From: Hyphochytrium catenoides
Lineage: Eukaryota; Sar; Hyphochytriomycetes; Hyphochytriales; Hyphochytriaceae
NCBI GenBank assembly: GCA_900088475.1
Contig: FLMG01001166.1
Coordinates: 1-64,000 of the forward strand
Reading direction: 5' to 3'
DNA length: 64,000 nt
Below are positions 45,524-57,194 of this stretch, piece after piece (positions within the stretch are counted from its first letter, which is position 1; every line of letters begins with the position of its first letter). The notes beneath the pieces are model-generated. The model ran no database searches and was not told where the DNA came from. It saw only the letters and a program-made list of their open reading frames with translations. The position numbers and the translations under genes are program-made.

Positions 45524-47701
45524 ATGCTCAACGCCGCAACCCCATCTCGCTCCAACGTTTTAGCATCCATCTCTCTACGCTTCCCCTCGGACGGATCAGA
45601 GCCTCCTTTTGCCTCTTCTTCCTATCGTCTCCTCTCTCACCGAAACTGGCTATAGACTCCATTTCTGGCTTTGTTCTTACAGACTCCATTACTTATAAAG
45701 GCAGCTCTCTGTATTATCAAGCCAAAGGGGTTGCCTTATGCTGCTTGGGCCCTTTAACTCATCCGTTTGCCCAGGCTAGACCTACAACCACCTTTGTAGA
45801 GGTACTTTGTGATGCTATGAAGTAATAGCGTGAGAGGGAGGTGCCAAAGTCTGTCTCTCCCTAGCCTCCCAGCCACCCCAATAAGCGATAGTAACTATCC
45901 TAGCAAGACACCAAATTGCCATTGAGCTCCTTTAGGCCATACATTTTATACTGTAGAAGTTCCACCTATGGTGGATCATGGTCTTCCTACACATCACTTG
46001 TCATCAGACAGGAAAGTGTCCCTTTGATTGGCTCAGTCGATTCCAAGTATGAGCCCAGCCTCTATTGGCTTACTGTACATTCGTCGAGAGAATGGTAGGC
46101 GCGTGAAGGAAAACTGAGAGAGTGATGACTGAGAGAATGGTGGTGAACACTGTGATGCAGATGACACAAGAAAAGTCGAGTTTGTTGCAGAAATGTTTGA
46201 AGATATTTTTTAAATTGTGATTGTTTGATTGGTTGTGTGTTTGATCTCATTTATGAGTTCATAGAGTCAAAGGGTTGTGCCACTATTTTGCCCAACCTTG
46301 AAGCAAGAGCAATTGGCGTCTGTTCCCACGCCACCCATCAACAACCCGTATTGAGTTCTGCTAGCCCTATAGTTCAGGGGCAGCATACTTCAAGGGCACC
46401 TTCTCACTCCCAGCCGTCAAGGAGTTATGTCTAATAAAATGGTGAAAGCTGTTTTCTCCTCTTTCAAAAGAGCTGCTACTATTATGTCGCCCATGAAGGG
46501 CATTAGCACAGGATAGTGTGCTTTTCAACTCTTGATAGCTGGAATGGTCAGGCACACTGGATTCCCATACACGTAGAGCATTATGTTAGTGGTGGGCATA
46601 ATTGTAGCAGGGCAAAATAGTGGCACAAGCAACCCTTTAGCCTGATGGTTCGCCGTTCTCCACAATTCTCCCCTGTTCTTCGACATTTTCTCCCCCTTTC
46701 ATCCTTGTTCTTTGTCCATTCTGCCCCAGCGAATGAAACTCCTCATCATCGGAGGAGAGGGTGGTTGTACCAAGTGGGGTACTTGTCCTTTGAGACCAGC
46801 AATAACGCTGTCACTTTATCAGAGGCAGGACATTCTAAGGTAGTAGAACTACTGTAAGTAGATCATTCAGAGCATGCTTTCGTTGCTAGTTTGTTCTTTG
46901 AATAATGCCCCTCACATCTCGCTATTGCGAAGCAGGGCCGAACAGTGATGGTTCCGCAACATGCCCGGCTACGCGTCCAAGTTCATCTTTCGGTACATTT
47001 CGATGGAAAGATTTCGCATCAAACCACAAAAGCCCAATTAGTAGCTGCCATTTGAACCACCGGGCTGAAAGATTTCCAATGGTAGCTTCCTTCATGGTTT
47101 CAGAGGTTGACGTGTGTACAACCCACTTGCACTGTCTGACCCTGTAGTTTTATGAAGGCTGCGGGGAGAGGAGATCATCTGCTGCTGGTACGCGTAGTAC
47201 TAGGTCAGGAGGACAGCGTCAAGCAGCATGTCGGCGTTCTAAATGTTACGGAGTACTACTTTTGGAAGTACCCTGAGGTCTGGGTGTCGCATTGCTAGAT
47301 AATAAGATCCTGCTGGTGTTAAGATTCCGGAGTCCATCAGAGTAAGGGAAGGCTGCAGGCTCTCTGAAACCGCAACCTTGGCATACTTGTCTGGATGTTT
47401 GCAAGCAAATGTGAAGTAGTCGTATTTTAATAGAACTACAGGTGTCCTTTAACCTTTCTAAAGCCCATGCTTTCCATCATATCATCATAACACACCGAGA
47501 GCAGTAATTGCAGAAATCAAACATCATTGATCACAATATTCGACCTTGTTCTCCAGCGTTCACGGGAAAGCGAGGAAGCATTTCGAACTTTATCGACCTT
47601 GGGTCAAAGTCAGAAGCAGCTCATGGATCTTCATCAGCAGCAGTATCTCCTCACTGTCATATTTACAGAACAACAAGCAAGACCAGGAGCTAAGGGTCAA
47701 T
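45524..47701. other. 2.2 kb intergenic with MITE-like element
   Basis: No gene recognised. It contains the inverted-repeat element 46269-46638. The open frame of the next gene extends upstream to 47546 without an ATG and is likely 5' untranslated sequence. Confidence 0.5.
46269..46638. mobile_element. MITE-like element with terminal inverted repeats
   Basis: The left arm 46269-46293 (AAAGGGTTGTGCC then ACTATTTTGCCC) is found inverted at 46610-46638. Nineteen bases match perfectly, and a further nine match around a 4-nt insertion in the right arm. The element is about 370 bp, has no coding capacity and lies between genes. I could not find a clear target-site duplication, so the mobile nature is inferred from structure. 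Confidence 0.5.
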
Positions 47702-48763
47702 ATGTCCGTTTCTACAACTGCCATCCCGGCGACTCACTGGGAGTATCGCCGCACGGGCGTCAATAATGGTGTGGAAGGTGGTCTTGTACTTCGAAAGGAT
47801 GCCCCTGTGCCTAAGCCCAGATACGGACAAGTACTCGTGCGCATTCACGCGGTCAGCCTCAACTACCGGGACGTGGCTAACTTGAAGGGGGGATATCCTG
47901 CAGATAGCTCGCCAACCGGCATCCCTGTCAGCGATGGTGCCGGTGAGGTCGTAGCCCTCGGCGAATGCGTCACGGAATGGAAGTTGGGGTCGCGCGTCGC
48001 ACTTATTTGCCAACCCCATCAGGGCGGCACTTGGCGCTGGTTCCGGCAAGGAAGGTCCGTCGGCTTCACGACTGATGGCGTCCTGGCGCAATACGTCGTG
48101 GTAGATCAAATGGGTCTCGTTGATATTGGCGCTCTCTCGTATGAGGAGGCGGCAACCTTACCGTGTGCGGGTGCTACGGCATGGGAGGCGCTGTACGGTG
48201 GAGGTTCGCCGCTGAAGGCTGGTCGCGTGGTGCTAGTGCAGGGTACAGGAGGCGTGTCGATAATTGCAGCGCAATTGGCACTTGCAGCGGGGGCGCGGGT
48301 CATTGGTACGTCGTCTTCCAACGAGAAGCTGGCGCGTTTGGAGAAAATGGGCGTGGCGAAGCAGGACCTTATCAACTACAAGGAAACTCCTGAGTGGAGC
48401 AAGCGCGCATTGGAGCTGACGGGTGGTCGCGGCGTTGACTACGTCATCGAGGTGGGCGGAGCGAGCACTATTGGTCAAAGCATCGCCTCCATCCGCGTCG
48501 GCGGTGAGATTTGCTTGATTGGCTTCTTGGGTGGTCTCGAGGGTGCAGGTTTCAACCCGTTACATGTGCTCTCGCGCTCTGCTACCATGCGCGGCGTCAT
48601 AATTGGCAGTCGCGAGATGTTCCGTGAAATGTTGGAGTCAATCCACCATAACAAGATTCGACCCGTGGTCGACAAGGTGTTCCCCTTTGACAAGGCTATA
48701 GAGGCGTTCAAGTACCTCGAATCGGGCGCTCACTTTGGTAAAGTCGTCATCAAAGTGGCGTAG
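47702..48763 (+). CDS. zinc-independent MDR oxidoreductase (NADPH:quinone reductase-like), intronless
   Basis: A single exon, 353 residues, from ATG 47702 to TAG 48763. The GroES-like half shows SLNYRDVANLKG and GIPVSDGAGEVVALGECV. The nucleotide-binding half shows EEAATLPCAGATAWEAL, VLVQGTGGVSIIAAQLA, GARVIGTSSSNEKLARL, DYVIEVGGASTIGQSI and the closing FGKVVIKV. The catalytic-zinc ligands of classical alcohol dehydrogenases are absent (NYRD instead of CHSD), which places it with quinone-reductase or enoyl-reductase-type members. They reduce quinones or activated double bonds with NADPH; the substrate is unknown. No targeting peptide is visible. It has higher GC at third codon positions than neighbouring genes and no introns, consistent with a relatively recent acquisition from bacteria or fungi, though not proof of it. 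Confidence 0.9.
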   Translation: MSVSTTAIPATHWEYRRTGVNNGVEGGLVLRKDAPVPKPRYGQVLVRIHAVSLNYRDVANLKGGYPADSSPTGIPVSDGAGEVVALGECVTEWKLGSRVALICQPHQGGTWRWFRQGRSVGFTTDGVLAQYVVVDQMGLVDIGALSYEEAATLPCAGATAWEALYGGGSPLKAGRVVLVQGTGGVSIIAAQLALAAGARVIGTSSSNEKLARLEKMGVAKQDLINYKETPEWSKRALELTGGRGVDYVIEVGGASTIGQSIASIRVGGEICLIGFLGGLEGAGFNPLHVLSRSATMRGVIIGSREMFREMLESIHHNKIRPVVDKVFPFDKAIEAFKYLESGAHFGKVVIKVA

Positions 48764-49660
48764 AACTAAGTACGTTCTGAGACAGTAATCCTAGCCCCCC
48801 CTTCTCTTGGTGCATAATCCCAATTTTAAACAAAAACGTTTGACTCTCTTCGCATCGTCCAAATGCTTCTTATAGTTTTACTCTGCAAGTTTCTGCATCG
48901 TTCCAAAATGAAGTTCGTGTGGAACGAGTTCCTTTATGAGAGCTCTCAATAATAAGAGCTGAGAGCTATTTATAATAAGGGCTGATCTCTCTCTCTCTCT
49001 TCATTTTTCATCCTCATGCGAATCCAACACTTGCGCTCTTCTTATCCTATTATCTCTTTCTTCCTAATAATCTCTCAGTTTTCCTCCACGCGCCTACCAT
49101 TCCCTCGACGCTATCCTAGCCAATCAGATGCTCCCTACCTGGGCCGGCGGGCCAATCAGAGGACTCTAAAAGTAATCTCTGCTTTTCCCATATTAGGGGA
49201 ATCCGGACTTCCCACAAACAGACACTTGACAAGAATAGAGAAACCCCACATCTATCAGCAGTTGAAGTGCGCTTGAAGTTACTTTCACCAATACTAATCA
49301 AGGCTTTGGCTGGCCAGGGTGCCACGCACTATTTTCACGTCCAAAATGTGCGCTATGTGATCTGATGCGGCGGTTGGCTTTTGCTCTAAAGTTACTTGAC
49401 GGGGAACTGACGGGACAGGGCGAGCTCAGCTCTTGAGCTCTGGGAGCAAGAGGTTGAGCTTCACGGAGATGGATTATAAACGATTGAGAAGAGAATTAAT
49501 CCTTGAACATGAGAGGAGATTGAGTTTCCAAAGCCGCAGATTTGAAGCAGCTGTCAAAAAGAGCTTCCTTTGTCTTGCCAGCAGACACGAAGGTCAAGGG
49601 TGAAAGGTGGGCCGGACAACCGCTCCTCAACTGGGGCAAGTGAGGCTTGCTGCAGTAAGG
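48764..49660. other. intergenic, promoter side of AidB-like gene
   Basis: Contains short near-repeats of GAGAGCT/AATAATAAGAGCTGAGAGCT at 48935-48985 and a CT run just after. No coding sequence is convincing. Confidence 0.5.
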
Positions 49661-52600
49661 ATGCACAGCAGAAGACTCTTCCGTAGCGCGCAGGTTGTGA
49701 AGGCCTCTAGATCTGCAGGCCAAATTAGAACAAGACGCACACAGTGTGCGCCGCCTCTGAACATAGATGTCCCTCACACTCATGAGGTCTTCAATCAAGT
49801 CCCTCCTCTGTTTGGAGTTAATCACTTTGATAGTGACAAGGTATGGCTGCAAGGGCCAGGAATAAAGGGGCAGAGGCTTTGTACTCTTGACTATACATTC
49901 AGCCCAGTCCCCACTCACCCTTCTTTTCCTCAGTGCAAAGGTACCTGTTGCTGGCAGCTCAAGTCGTTTGATCCTACTCCCCTTTCATCTTTGTTGTCGC
50001 AGGCATTGCAAGAGGCCGTCCGAAACTTTGGCGGCCAGTGGGCTGAGAGTCATCTTCAGGACTTCGGGGCGTTGACAGGGACAGAGATGCTCTTCAACTT
50101 GGCACAACAAGCGAACAAGAACCGTCCACAATTGAAGACTCATGACAGGCTAGGGCACCGAATTGATGCTGTTGACTATCATCCGGCCTATCACGAGGTA
50201 TCGCTATGAGTTCTCAAGTCTGCACAGATCTCTCTCTACATCTGTCTGTTCTAGGTCCGGCTATATAGAGGACTTACTGTTGTTTCCTTGGCATGGATAT
50301 TTGCCTCAGATGTTACTGTCACTGCTAAGCCTTGAACGCTCCTGTGCGTTATACGCCTTGAACGTCCCTCTCTGTTAAGCTTCACCAATGCATATTCTTG
50401 TTAACCTTTTTCGCTGTAGTCAGCGACCATTTGATAGCTCCCGGTTCCTACTGACCCTAGAACCTGGCTTCTCTGAACTCCTTTCACTTGCCCTTTCTGT
50501 CTCTGCTCTCTTTCTAGCTTATGAAGACGGGCATCGAGTGGCAGCTCCCATCGTTTAGCTGGCGACATAAGGACACTCTTGGGGCCCAGGTGGCGCGGTC
50601 GGCTCTTCACTTTCTGTGGTGTCAGTTGGAGCAAGGCGTTTCTTGCCCTCTGACCATGACGTTTGCTGCAGTGCCAGCTTTGCAGCATCAGCCAGAGATA
50701 GCTAAAGCCTGGATTCCAAAGCTCTTGTCCGAGCAATATGACCACAGAGATTTGCCGATGGAGCAGAAGTCCGGCTGCACAGTTGGGATGTCAATGACGG
50801 TACGAAGCTACTCTCTCTCCAGTGAACCTGGTGATTCTTCTCTTTATGGGTGGTTTCCCATGCTACCCAATTTTCTTTGGACCTCGTGGCAGAGGCTTGA
50901 GAATTGAGGTTCTTTAGATGTAGACGCGTGGTCCAATCTGTAAGCTTGATGTTTTGATGTCAGCCGGAGGCAAGTAATCACTGCTCGGGCATGCTATTCT
51001 GGGTTAGAGCCCTTTAGAATCCTTGTTACATTCCGCTGTGCATCGGTTTTATCCCCTCTGGGTTGCAGTTGGACACCTCGGCTGCTCACATCCTTCCACT
51101 AACTTGTTGTGTGGATGACCCATCTATAGGAGAAGCAAGGGGGTTCTGATGTCCGAGCCAACACAACTAGCGCTAGGCCATACAATACAGAGCACCGAGG
51201 TCCAGGACAAGGCTATCTGTTGAGAGGGCACAAGTGGTTCACCTCAGCACCTATGTCGGATGGCTTCTTGACCCTAGCCCACACGGGCGAAGGAGGCAGC
51301 GTTTCATGCTTTTTGGTTCCTCGCTTTTTACCCGATGGTACGGCCGAAAACTTATCGTTTAGAAGAGAGCCTCTTTTACCATAGTGTACGTCTCTATAGA
51401 AAAGAGCCTCCTCCTCGGCACCGTCTTTGACTGTCATGGCCCTCCCCATGGCCTTTCCGTCTTAACCTCGCTTTCGCGTCTTATGAGTGCTGATTAGTAC
51501 CAATGTGCTCTAGGTACCCGGAACCGAGGGCTTAACTTTCAAAGACTCAAAGATAAGCTAGGAGATCATTCCAACGCTTCCAGTGAGGTAGAGTATAATA
51601 ATGCTTGGGGCGTCATGATAGGGAAGGAAGGTCGAGGTGTGAATACCATCATAGAAATGGTCTCGCATACTCGGCTAGACTGCGCCGTAGGTAAGGTATG
51701 CGGGAAGTGTTCCGTGTTATTTTCCCTGCCACCCCGCATCCTTCTACAAGTTGTCCACCGCCATCCACATGTCGTCCTTCACTATTCATTTATTTGCAGT
51801 CTACCAGGCTATAATTTCTCCTCGGCTCCTCCTCCCTGGCTATGTCCTGCGTTTTCTAATTTAAGGACCACATTCATTCTGTCCCTATCTACTGGTTATT
51901 CATAACCGCTTGCACTAATCGCCGATTTACCGCAATAGGGAGCGCGGGAATAATGCGTCAAGCTGTTGCGCAAGCCTCTCATCACGCCTCTCATCGCTCC
52001 GCTTTCGGTGCGAAGCTTCGAGAACATCCTCTCATGGCCAACGTCCTGGTTGACTTAGGGGTGGAGGTCGAGGCAGCCACGCTTCTGGCCATGAGAGTTG
52101 CCAAGAGCTTTGATGGTGAGTTACGTGTCAATGGTCCACTTAGGCCTATTCTGGTTGGTACAGTTGTTGGCTGATAGTAATCTTGTCGACACTCCGTCAT
52201 TCCTCTCGTTTCTCAGCTCTGCCATACAATTTCCTACCCCATCTGAACCATTTTCAGCGTCCCCTCGACGGTTAGGCGAACTTTGTGCACAGTGCAAATA
52301 GTGACCTAACCGCTATCTGCCCGCACGCTCGGCCCCCGTCTTTACGCTTTTAGATTCCATCCGAAGTCCTGAAGAAGCGCCTTTATGCCGCATTATCACT
52401 GCCATCGCAAAGTATTGGATCTGTAAGTTAACGCCATCAGTTGTTTACGAGGCCATGGAATGCCATGGAGGAAACGGATACGTGGAAGACTCCATTCTAC
52501 CTCGTCTTTACCGCCAAGCCCCGCTAAACTCTATTTGGGAAGGCTCTGGCAACGTCATTTGCTTAGATGTTCTAAGAACAATGAAGAAGTACCCAGGTAC

Positions 52601-53048
52601 GTCTAGCATCACCCTTCTCTGCTAGCTTTGTACCTATCTGACACTTGGCACGAGAGCTCGACGAAGCGGTGTTAAAAGTATTTGCTTTCCCTTCGTACTC
52701 CAATCTAGCTAACCATGGGACAAATCAGACGTAGGGGAGGCCTTGCTGAGGGAGATCAGCCACGCTAGGGGAACGGAACCGACGTTTGACTCGTATCTGG
52801 GAAACTTGCAGAGACTGTTGCAGGAATCTATAAAGGAGCCAGAGAGAAACGCCAGAAGAGTGGTTGATGCCCTCGCCCTTGCCCTCGAAGCCTCTCTCCT
52901 CTTGCGCTATGGCCATCCAGAGGTAGCACAGGCCTTCATTCGCTCCCGCCTTGGTGATAGCACCGGCTACCATTACGGCACGCTGCCCTCAGGAGTTAAT
53001 CTAAAGGCTCTGATAGAGAGACAAACTCCTCAAGGCCAACAGACGTGA
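49661..53048 (+). CDS. AidB-like acyl-CoA dehydrogenase with predicted mitochondrial leader
   Basis: Eight exons: 49661-49840, 50003-50197, 50518-50799, 51130-51337, 51514-51690, 51939-52115, 52354-52596, 52729-53048. They give 1782 nt, 593 residues; bacterial AidB is about 541. The order of motifs follows AidB: THEVFNQVPPLFG, KTHDRLGHRIDAVDYHP, PLTMTFAAVPAL, the FAD/substrate region MTEKQGGSDVRANTT, GHKWFTSAPMSDGFL, IGKEGRGVNTIIEMVSHTR, VYEAMECHGGNGYVED and LNSIWEGSGNVICLD. AidB binds FAD and DNA and protects against alkylation damage in E. coli; the acyl-CoA substrate is undefined. The extra N-terminus is Arg-rich and lacks acidic residues (MHSRRLFRSAQVVKASR), so mitochondrial import is inferred. 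The gene converges with CPSF30. Confidence 0.92.
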
Positions 53049-53410
53049 AGGGAGGTGATCGCCCTCCTTTTTTGTAGAAGGCAATCTCTCTGCCTGTTTA
53101 TTTTCGCTCGGCTGCTGTGGAAATTCTTTGCTGCTTCGGGAAGGCAATCCCTATGACATATCTACCCATAATTACGGTTTGCCACCTTTGGCGCTTGAGT
53201 TCCCGGCAAGTCCGTCTTACGCGAGCATTAAATAGCGCTGGCCCTTTACTCCTAATTCCAGCGGGACACTTGAGTGGCAATGTGCGCTCAAGCTTTGGCC
53301 CACAAGTTCAAACCCTTAAGGACTCATGCAGACCTGTGACGGTCCCTAACCTATAAATAAATAAATGACTTTGCAATTGAGTCGTGGGAATAACCTAATG
53401 GTCCATAGCT
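53049..53410. other. intergenic, convergent gene ends
   Basis: These 362 bp separate the stops of the AidB-like gene (+) and CPSF30 (-). No other feature is seen. Confidence 0.6.
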
Positions 53411-55462
53411 TCAATTGGAGTTCTTATGACACCGATTGGCATAGTGGCCCTGCATAAACGAGAGAATGAGCTTTATCGTCTTCGGTTATAAGAAGGAAAA
53501 AATAGCCCTCAACGGCGAAAGCCAACACGGCATCTTGTAGGCAAAGCAGACAGAGCCCACACAGTGCTTACCGGCTCACCACAACGATAGCACACCACGG
53601 GACGTTGCGGATTGCTACCGTTCCACTTATCCCCACCATACGAGCCTCCGCCCCTGCCACTTCCTTGCGGCTCATAGTGCGACCTTTGGTAACAAGAGGT
53701 AGACTAATGGCCCGTGATCAATGTCAAACACAAAGCAGAAAGAGAAGACCAGTGGGGAGTTCAGGAATCGAAAGTATTATCAGTAAGTGGTCCGTTCTGC
53801 CATAACGCTCAACTATTCCTTACCCTGTGTCCTACACCGCCGCACAAGTGGCACACCACGCTGCTGGTTACCTTCTCCTGCTGATGGAAAGGTCATGAAG
53901 TGAGTTACTTTCGCTTTATTCTTACCGAAGAACCGAATGCTTGAAAGATCCTGTCTATCACGGCCATCAGCTCTGTAAAAGAAATGCGGACTTACCCCCG
54001 TCATCTCAAAGCGTGGGTGCACTAGCTCACAATCTTGGCCGTAAGGACAGAAGCCCTCAATGTAGCTCTGCCAAGGTGGAAAGCGTTAATTAGCCCAAGA
54101 CGAGGGGAAGAGAGATAGGCAGTTAAGAGTAGCAAGTAACAACAGCGACAGGAGGGGAGCTTCTCGCAAGAGAGGACGACTACTTCACTACTATGACCAA
54201 CGCCCTTCAGGCGCAGAGCGAAACTAAAAACGAATGGTAGATAGTAGAACTCCGTTCACAGAGCCACAACTCTCGGTGCACGAAAAGGCCCAGACGCACA
54301 ACTGAAAAAGGAAGTTCAACCAGGAATGGCTCGGTGCCACAATTTTGTCCTCCTAGTGGAAGGCGAAAGGATTGCGGGCCAATAGCGTCTCTCTGCTCAG
54401 TCTTCTCACGTATAGGGAGACTCATGAAAGCTCACCGGACATGCTTCTCTCTTAATGTGCTGCAGTCTACATCGGGGCCCATGCTTGCAAAATCCTCTTT
54501 TATACCAAGGGCACTCTTGGGCCTTCTGCTCCGGCTCTATGTGTCGGTAGAGGCAGTCCACGTTACTGCACTCGCCATATTTGGAAAAGAAGTAGCATTC
54601 GGGCATCTTTTCGAGGTCATACTCGTGCAGGTACTCACAAGACTCCCTAGAAGAAAGAGCCCAAAATGTCCGTGATGAGTAGATGCATTGAGCAGCAGTT
54701 ACAATGGGGTTTCAGTAAGAGAAGGGCCAAGCCGGGCAATAAGGAAAGGGTCTCAGCTAGAGAAGGACACATACGGGCAAGGAGGAGAGAGAGAGAGAGC
54801 AAGAGGGAAGGACAGCAAGAAAGGACAACAGAGACACATATTGAGAACTTCGACACTGCTACGAACACTAAAATTGAGGAGATGATGATGGCCAAGTCAG
54901 ATGGAAAAAGATTGAGAGAGATGAGGCCGAGATAAAGGGCGTGTGAGACGTAAGGACGTGAGGAGGACTCTAATCTCGTCAATGGATAAATCAAATAGAG
55001 CAAAGGGAAAAGCAAGAAGCGTACGTCTAGCTGCACATGCTTACCCTTTCTTGCATAGAGCTCGAAGAAAGTGCTTGCAGACAACCGACTTCTCTCCTCC
55101 CTTCGTGTGGCGATAAGGGCACTTTTCGCCTTTCGAACAATGGCCCTTCTGATAGAATCGACAGACCTAGAAAGTGGCAAACGAGGTGTGAGGACCGAAA
55201 GACTTGCCGTCGAAGGGCCAGTCCACTTACATTGCTACCGCGGATCCCATTGTTCCACTGCAATTTGCCAAGTGCAGCGACGAACAGAGAGAGGGGATCA
55301 GAAAATGTTTGTCGAGGAGCGCCAAGTGGAAGCAGAGGATGGTGTCAATATCTGCCAAAGCACAAGATGATAAGACGTTCAAGCGCTTCTCACATTGTCC
55401 GAAGGACCCAGGTCTTGCTCAATGTCAAACTGCAGCTCGAAGTCATCCTCGATATCCTCCAT
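53411..55462 (-). CDS. CPSF4: CPSF30 (CPSF4), mRNA 3'-end processing zinc-finger protein
   Basis: Nine exons on the minus strand: 55462-55394, 55257-55231, 55166-55045, 54646-54436, 54067-53996, 53970-53926, 53880-53824, 53703-53572, 53449-53411. They give 774 nt, 257 residues. Five CCCH fingers follow one another: [76 protein letters not shown] and [19 protein letters not shown]. Two CCHC zinc knuckles come next: [14 protein letters not shown] and CYRCGEPGHYANRC. Fingers 2 and 3 of CPSF30 recognise the AAUAAA polyadenylation signal within CPSF, and finger 5 with the knuckle region binds Fip1 or RNA. The acidic start ([16 protein letters not shown]) is typical. Each of the last two splice junctions completes a knuckle exactly, which supports the model. 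Confidence 0.94.
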
Positions 55463-57194
55463 CTTGAGGCAGAGAGCCTTCTCTAGCGTCTCTGCCCCTT
55501 GCGCACACCGACAATCTGCGACTTCAGCACATGCTGACTTATCCGCTGTTTGCTCTCCCTACGAGAATATGGGACGTCTAACCCTGGGATTCACGCTAAC
55601 ACCTCCTAGTAACTTAGGCAGACCTCTGTACCCATTCTCCCTCCATAGAACTCTACTCTGGCATATATTGCATCCACGTTGGCCTTCTGAGAATCTGTAC
55701 TGGATAGCTTCCCAGGATCGCCGCAAGCCTCACGTATCAAATGCACCTTCTATTGCACCTCTCCGCACTGGTTTCTGAGTAACACTACCCGGAGAATCAA
55801 AGAAGAGATTCGCATGAGACAGGTAGTCTGACAGAGGTCACGCATCCGACGGAGACACTGTGTGCAATAATGGTAAGAAGCCGATAGCGGAAGGCGAAGC
55901 GGTAACAATGGCAGAGCTTGACTTGGAAACTGTGTGTGTGCCAGTTATCCCAATTTCCGATCAGGATGCTAGTTTCGTAAGACGTGTGACCATTTTCATT
56001 TTAGCTTCGGTATTGAACGAGGCCCTCTCCTTCTTTTCTATTCCTTTTATCAAGAAGAGGTCATAATATTCGGGTTGCCCTTAATATTGGGAACTCCCAA
56101 ACAAGACCTGCATCAGAACTCAGAAGTGGCAGCTCCACGAAGGAGACAAGGAGCATGATCAAAAGAGACGCCGTTCGGGGCGAGCGGCAGGAGACAGTCT
56201 CCGGGTCTCCAAGCAGCTACAAGCAGTTGAGGCCGAACAGCCTCCTCTTATTAGCTGGTTAAGTTGAGCACAGCTAACGTTAACGCAGCCATAAGCTGGA
56301 GACCAAATCCTCTGTCCTACAATGCTGGACTCCGTCCCAGGAGACGCGTTCTGGGCAGAGTCAAGTAGAAAGTATAGCGCCCATTCCGACGTTTGCGGGC
56401 GGCGATTCTAGATGGATAGAGGACAGCAGAGAGATTAGTTGCCAACGTTGCTCAATAATCGACGAAGGAGATGTGGGTGAGGGCATTCTCTAGCCTGCCC
56501 AAGAAGACAAGTGTCCATCATTCAGGGCAAATAGATTTGCTAATTTAGCTGCTGATTGTATGTGATGCATATCACAGGGCGAGGCACGCCTCGCTAGCTC
56601 CTAATGGACAATCCCGCCGCCAAGGAATTGAGGCTTATTAGCCCTACTATTAGCTTCCTGTCAGCGAAGGTGCGAGCGTAAAGCTAAGACTGTTGTCGCC
56701 TGCTAGTTGCTCAAAGCTGTCGATAGGGGACTTTCAGAAGCAGGTGAAGGAAGGTAGTCCTTTATAATCCTACTTGTTGTGAAGAAGAGCCTCAAGTAGT
56801 GCCGCTGTGATAACAACGAGTGATGACTGACGAAGCTCCACGGTGAGAAGCCGTCACTACTAAGCCAAGTACTTAGTAGACCAACTCTGTCTCTGGAGGA
56901 AGCCGTGGAGAGATTGAGATTGAAAGAATCATGGAACTAATGCTGAATGCCGAGATACCGATTGCTGAGACTATACGTTGTCGACAAGAGGTTTGGAGCT
57001 CGCGAGGACTGTCCATGCACTCATTCCTCTAAAGAACCAAGCAGCTTCTGTTTCAACATGTAGATGGGAGTAGAACAGAATAAGAAGAGGCGCACAGTTT
57101 AACGGCTCATCTGCCGCCGCTTATCGCGGATCATGCTTAGCGCAAAAGTTAATGTATCATAAAGAGTGAGAGCTACCCTGCAGCGGCTCAATTT
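55463..57194. other. 1.7 kb intergenic, no gene recognised
   Basis: Short frames such as 55860-56066 (+) are isolated and lack exon partners. No RNA gene or repeat noted. Confidence 0.5.

Noticed and set aside
54647-55045. An apparent one-base frame mismatch between the second and third CCCH-bearing exons of CPSF30
   Set aside because: Re-reading the strand showed three G bases before TAAGC, so the exon ends in phase 2 and joins correctly.
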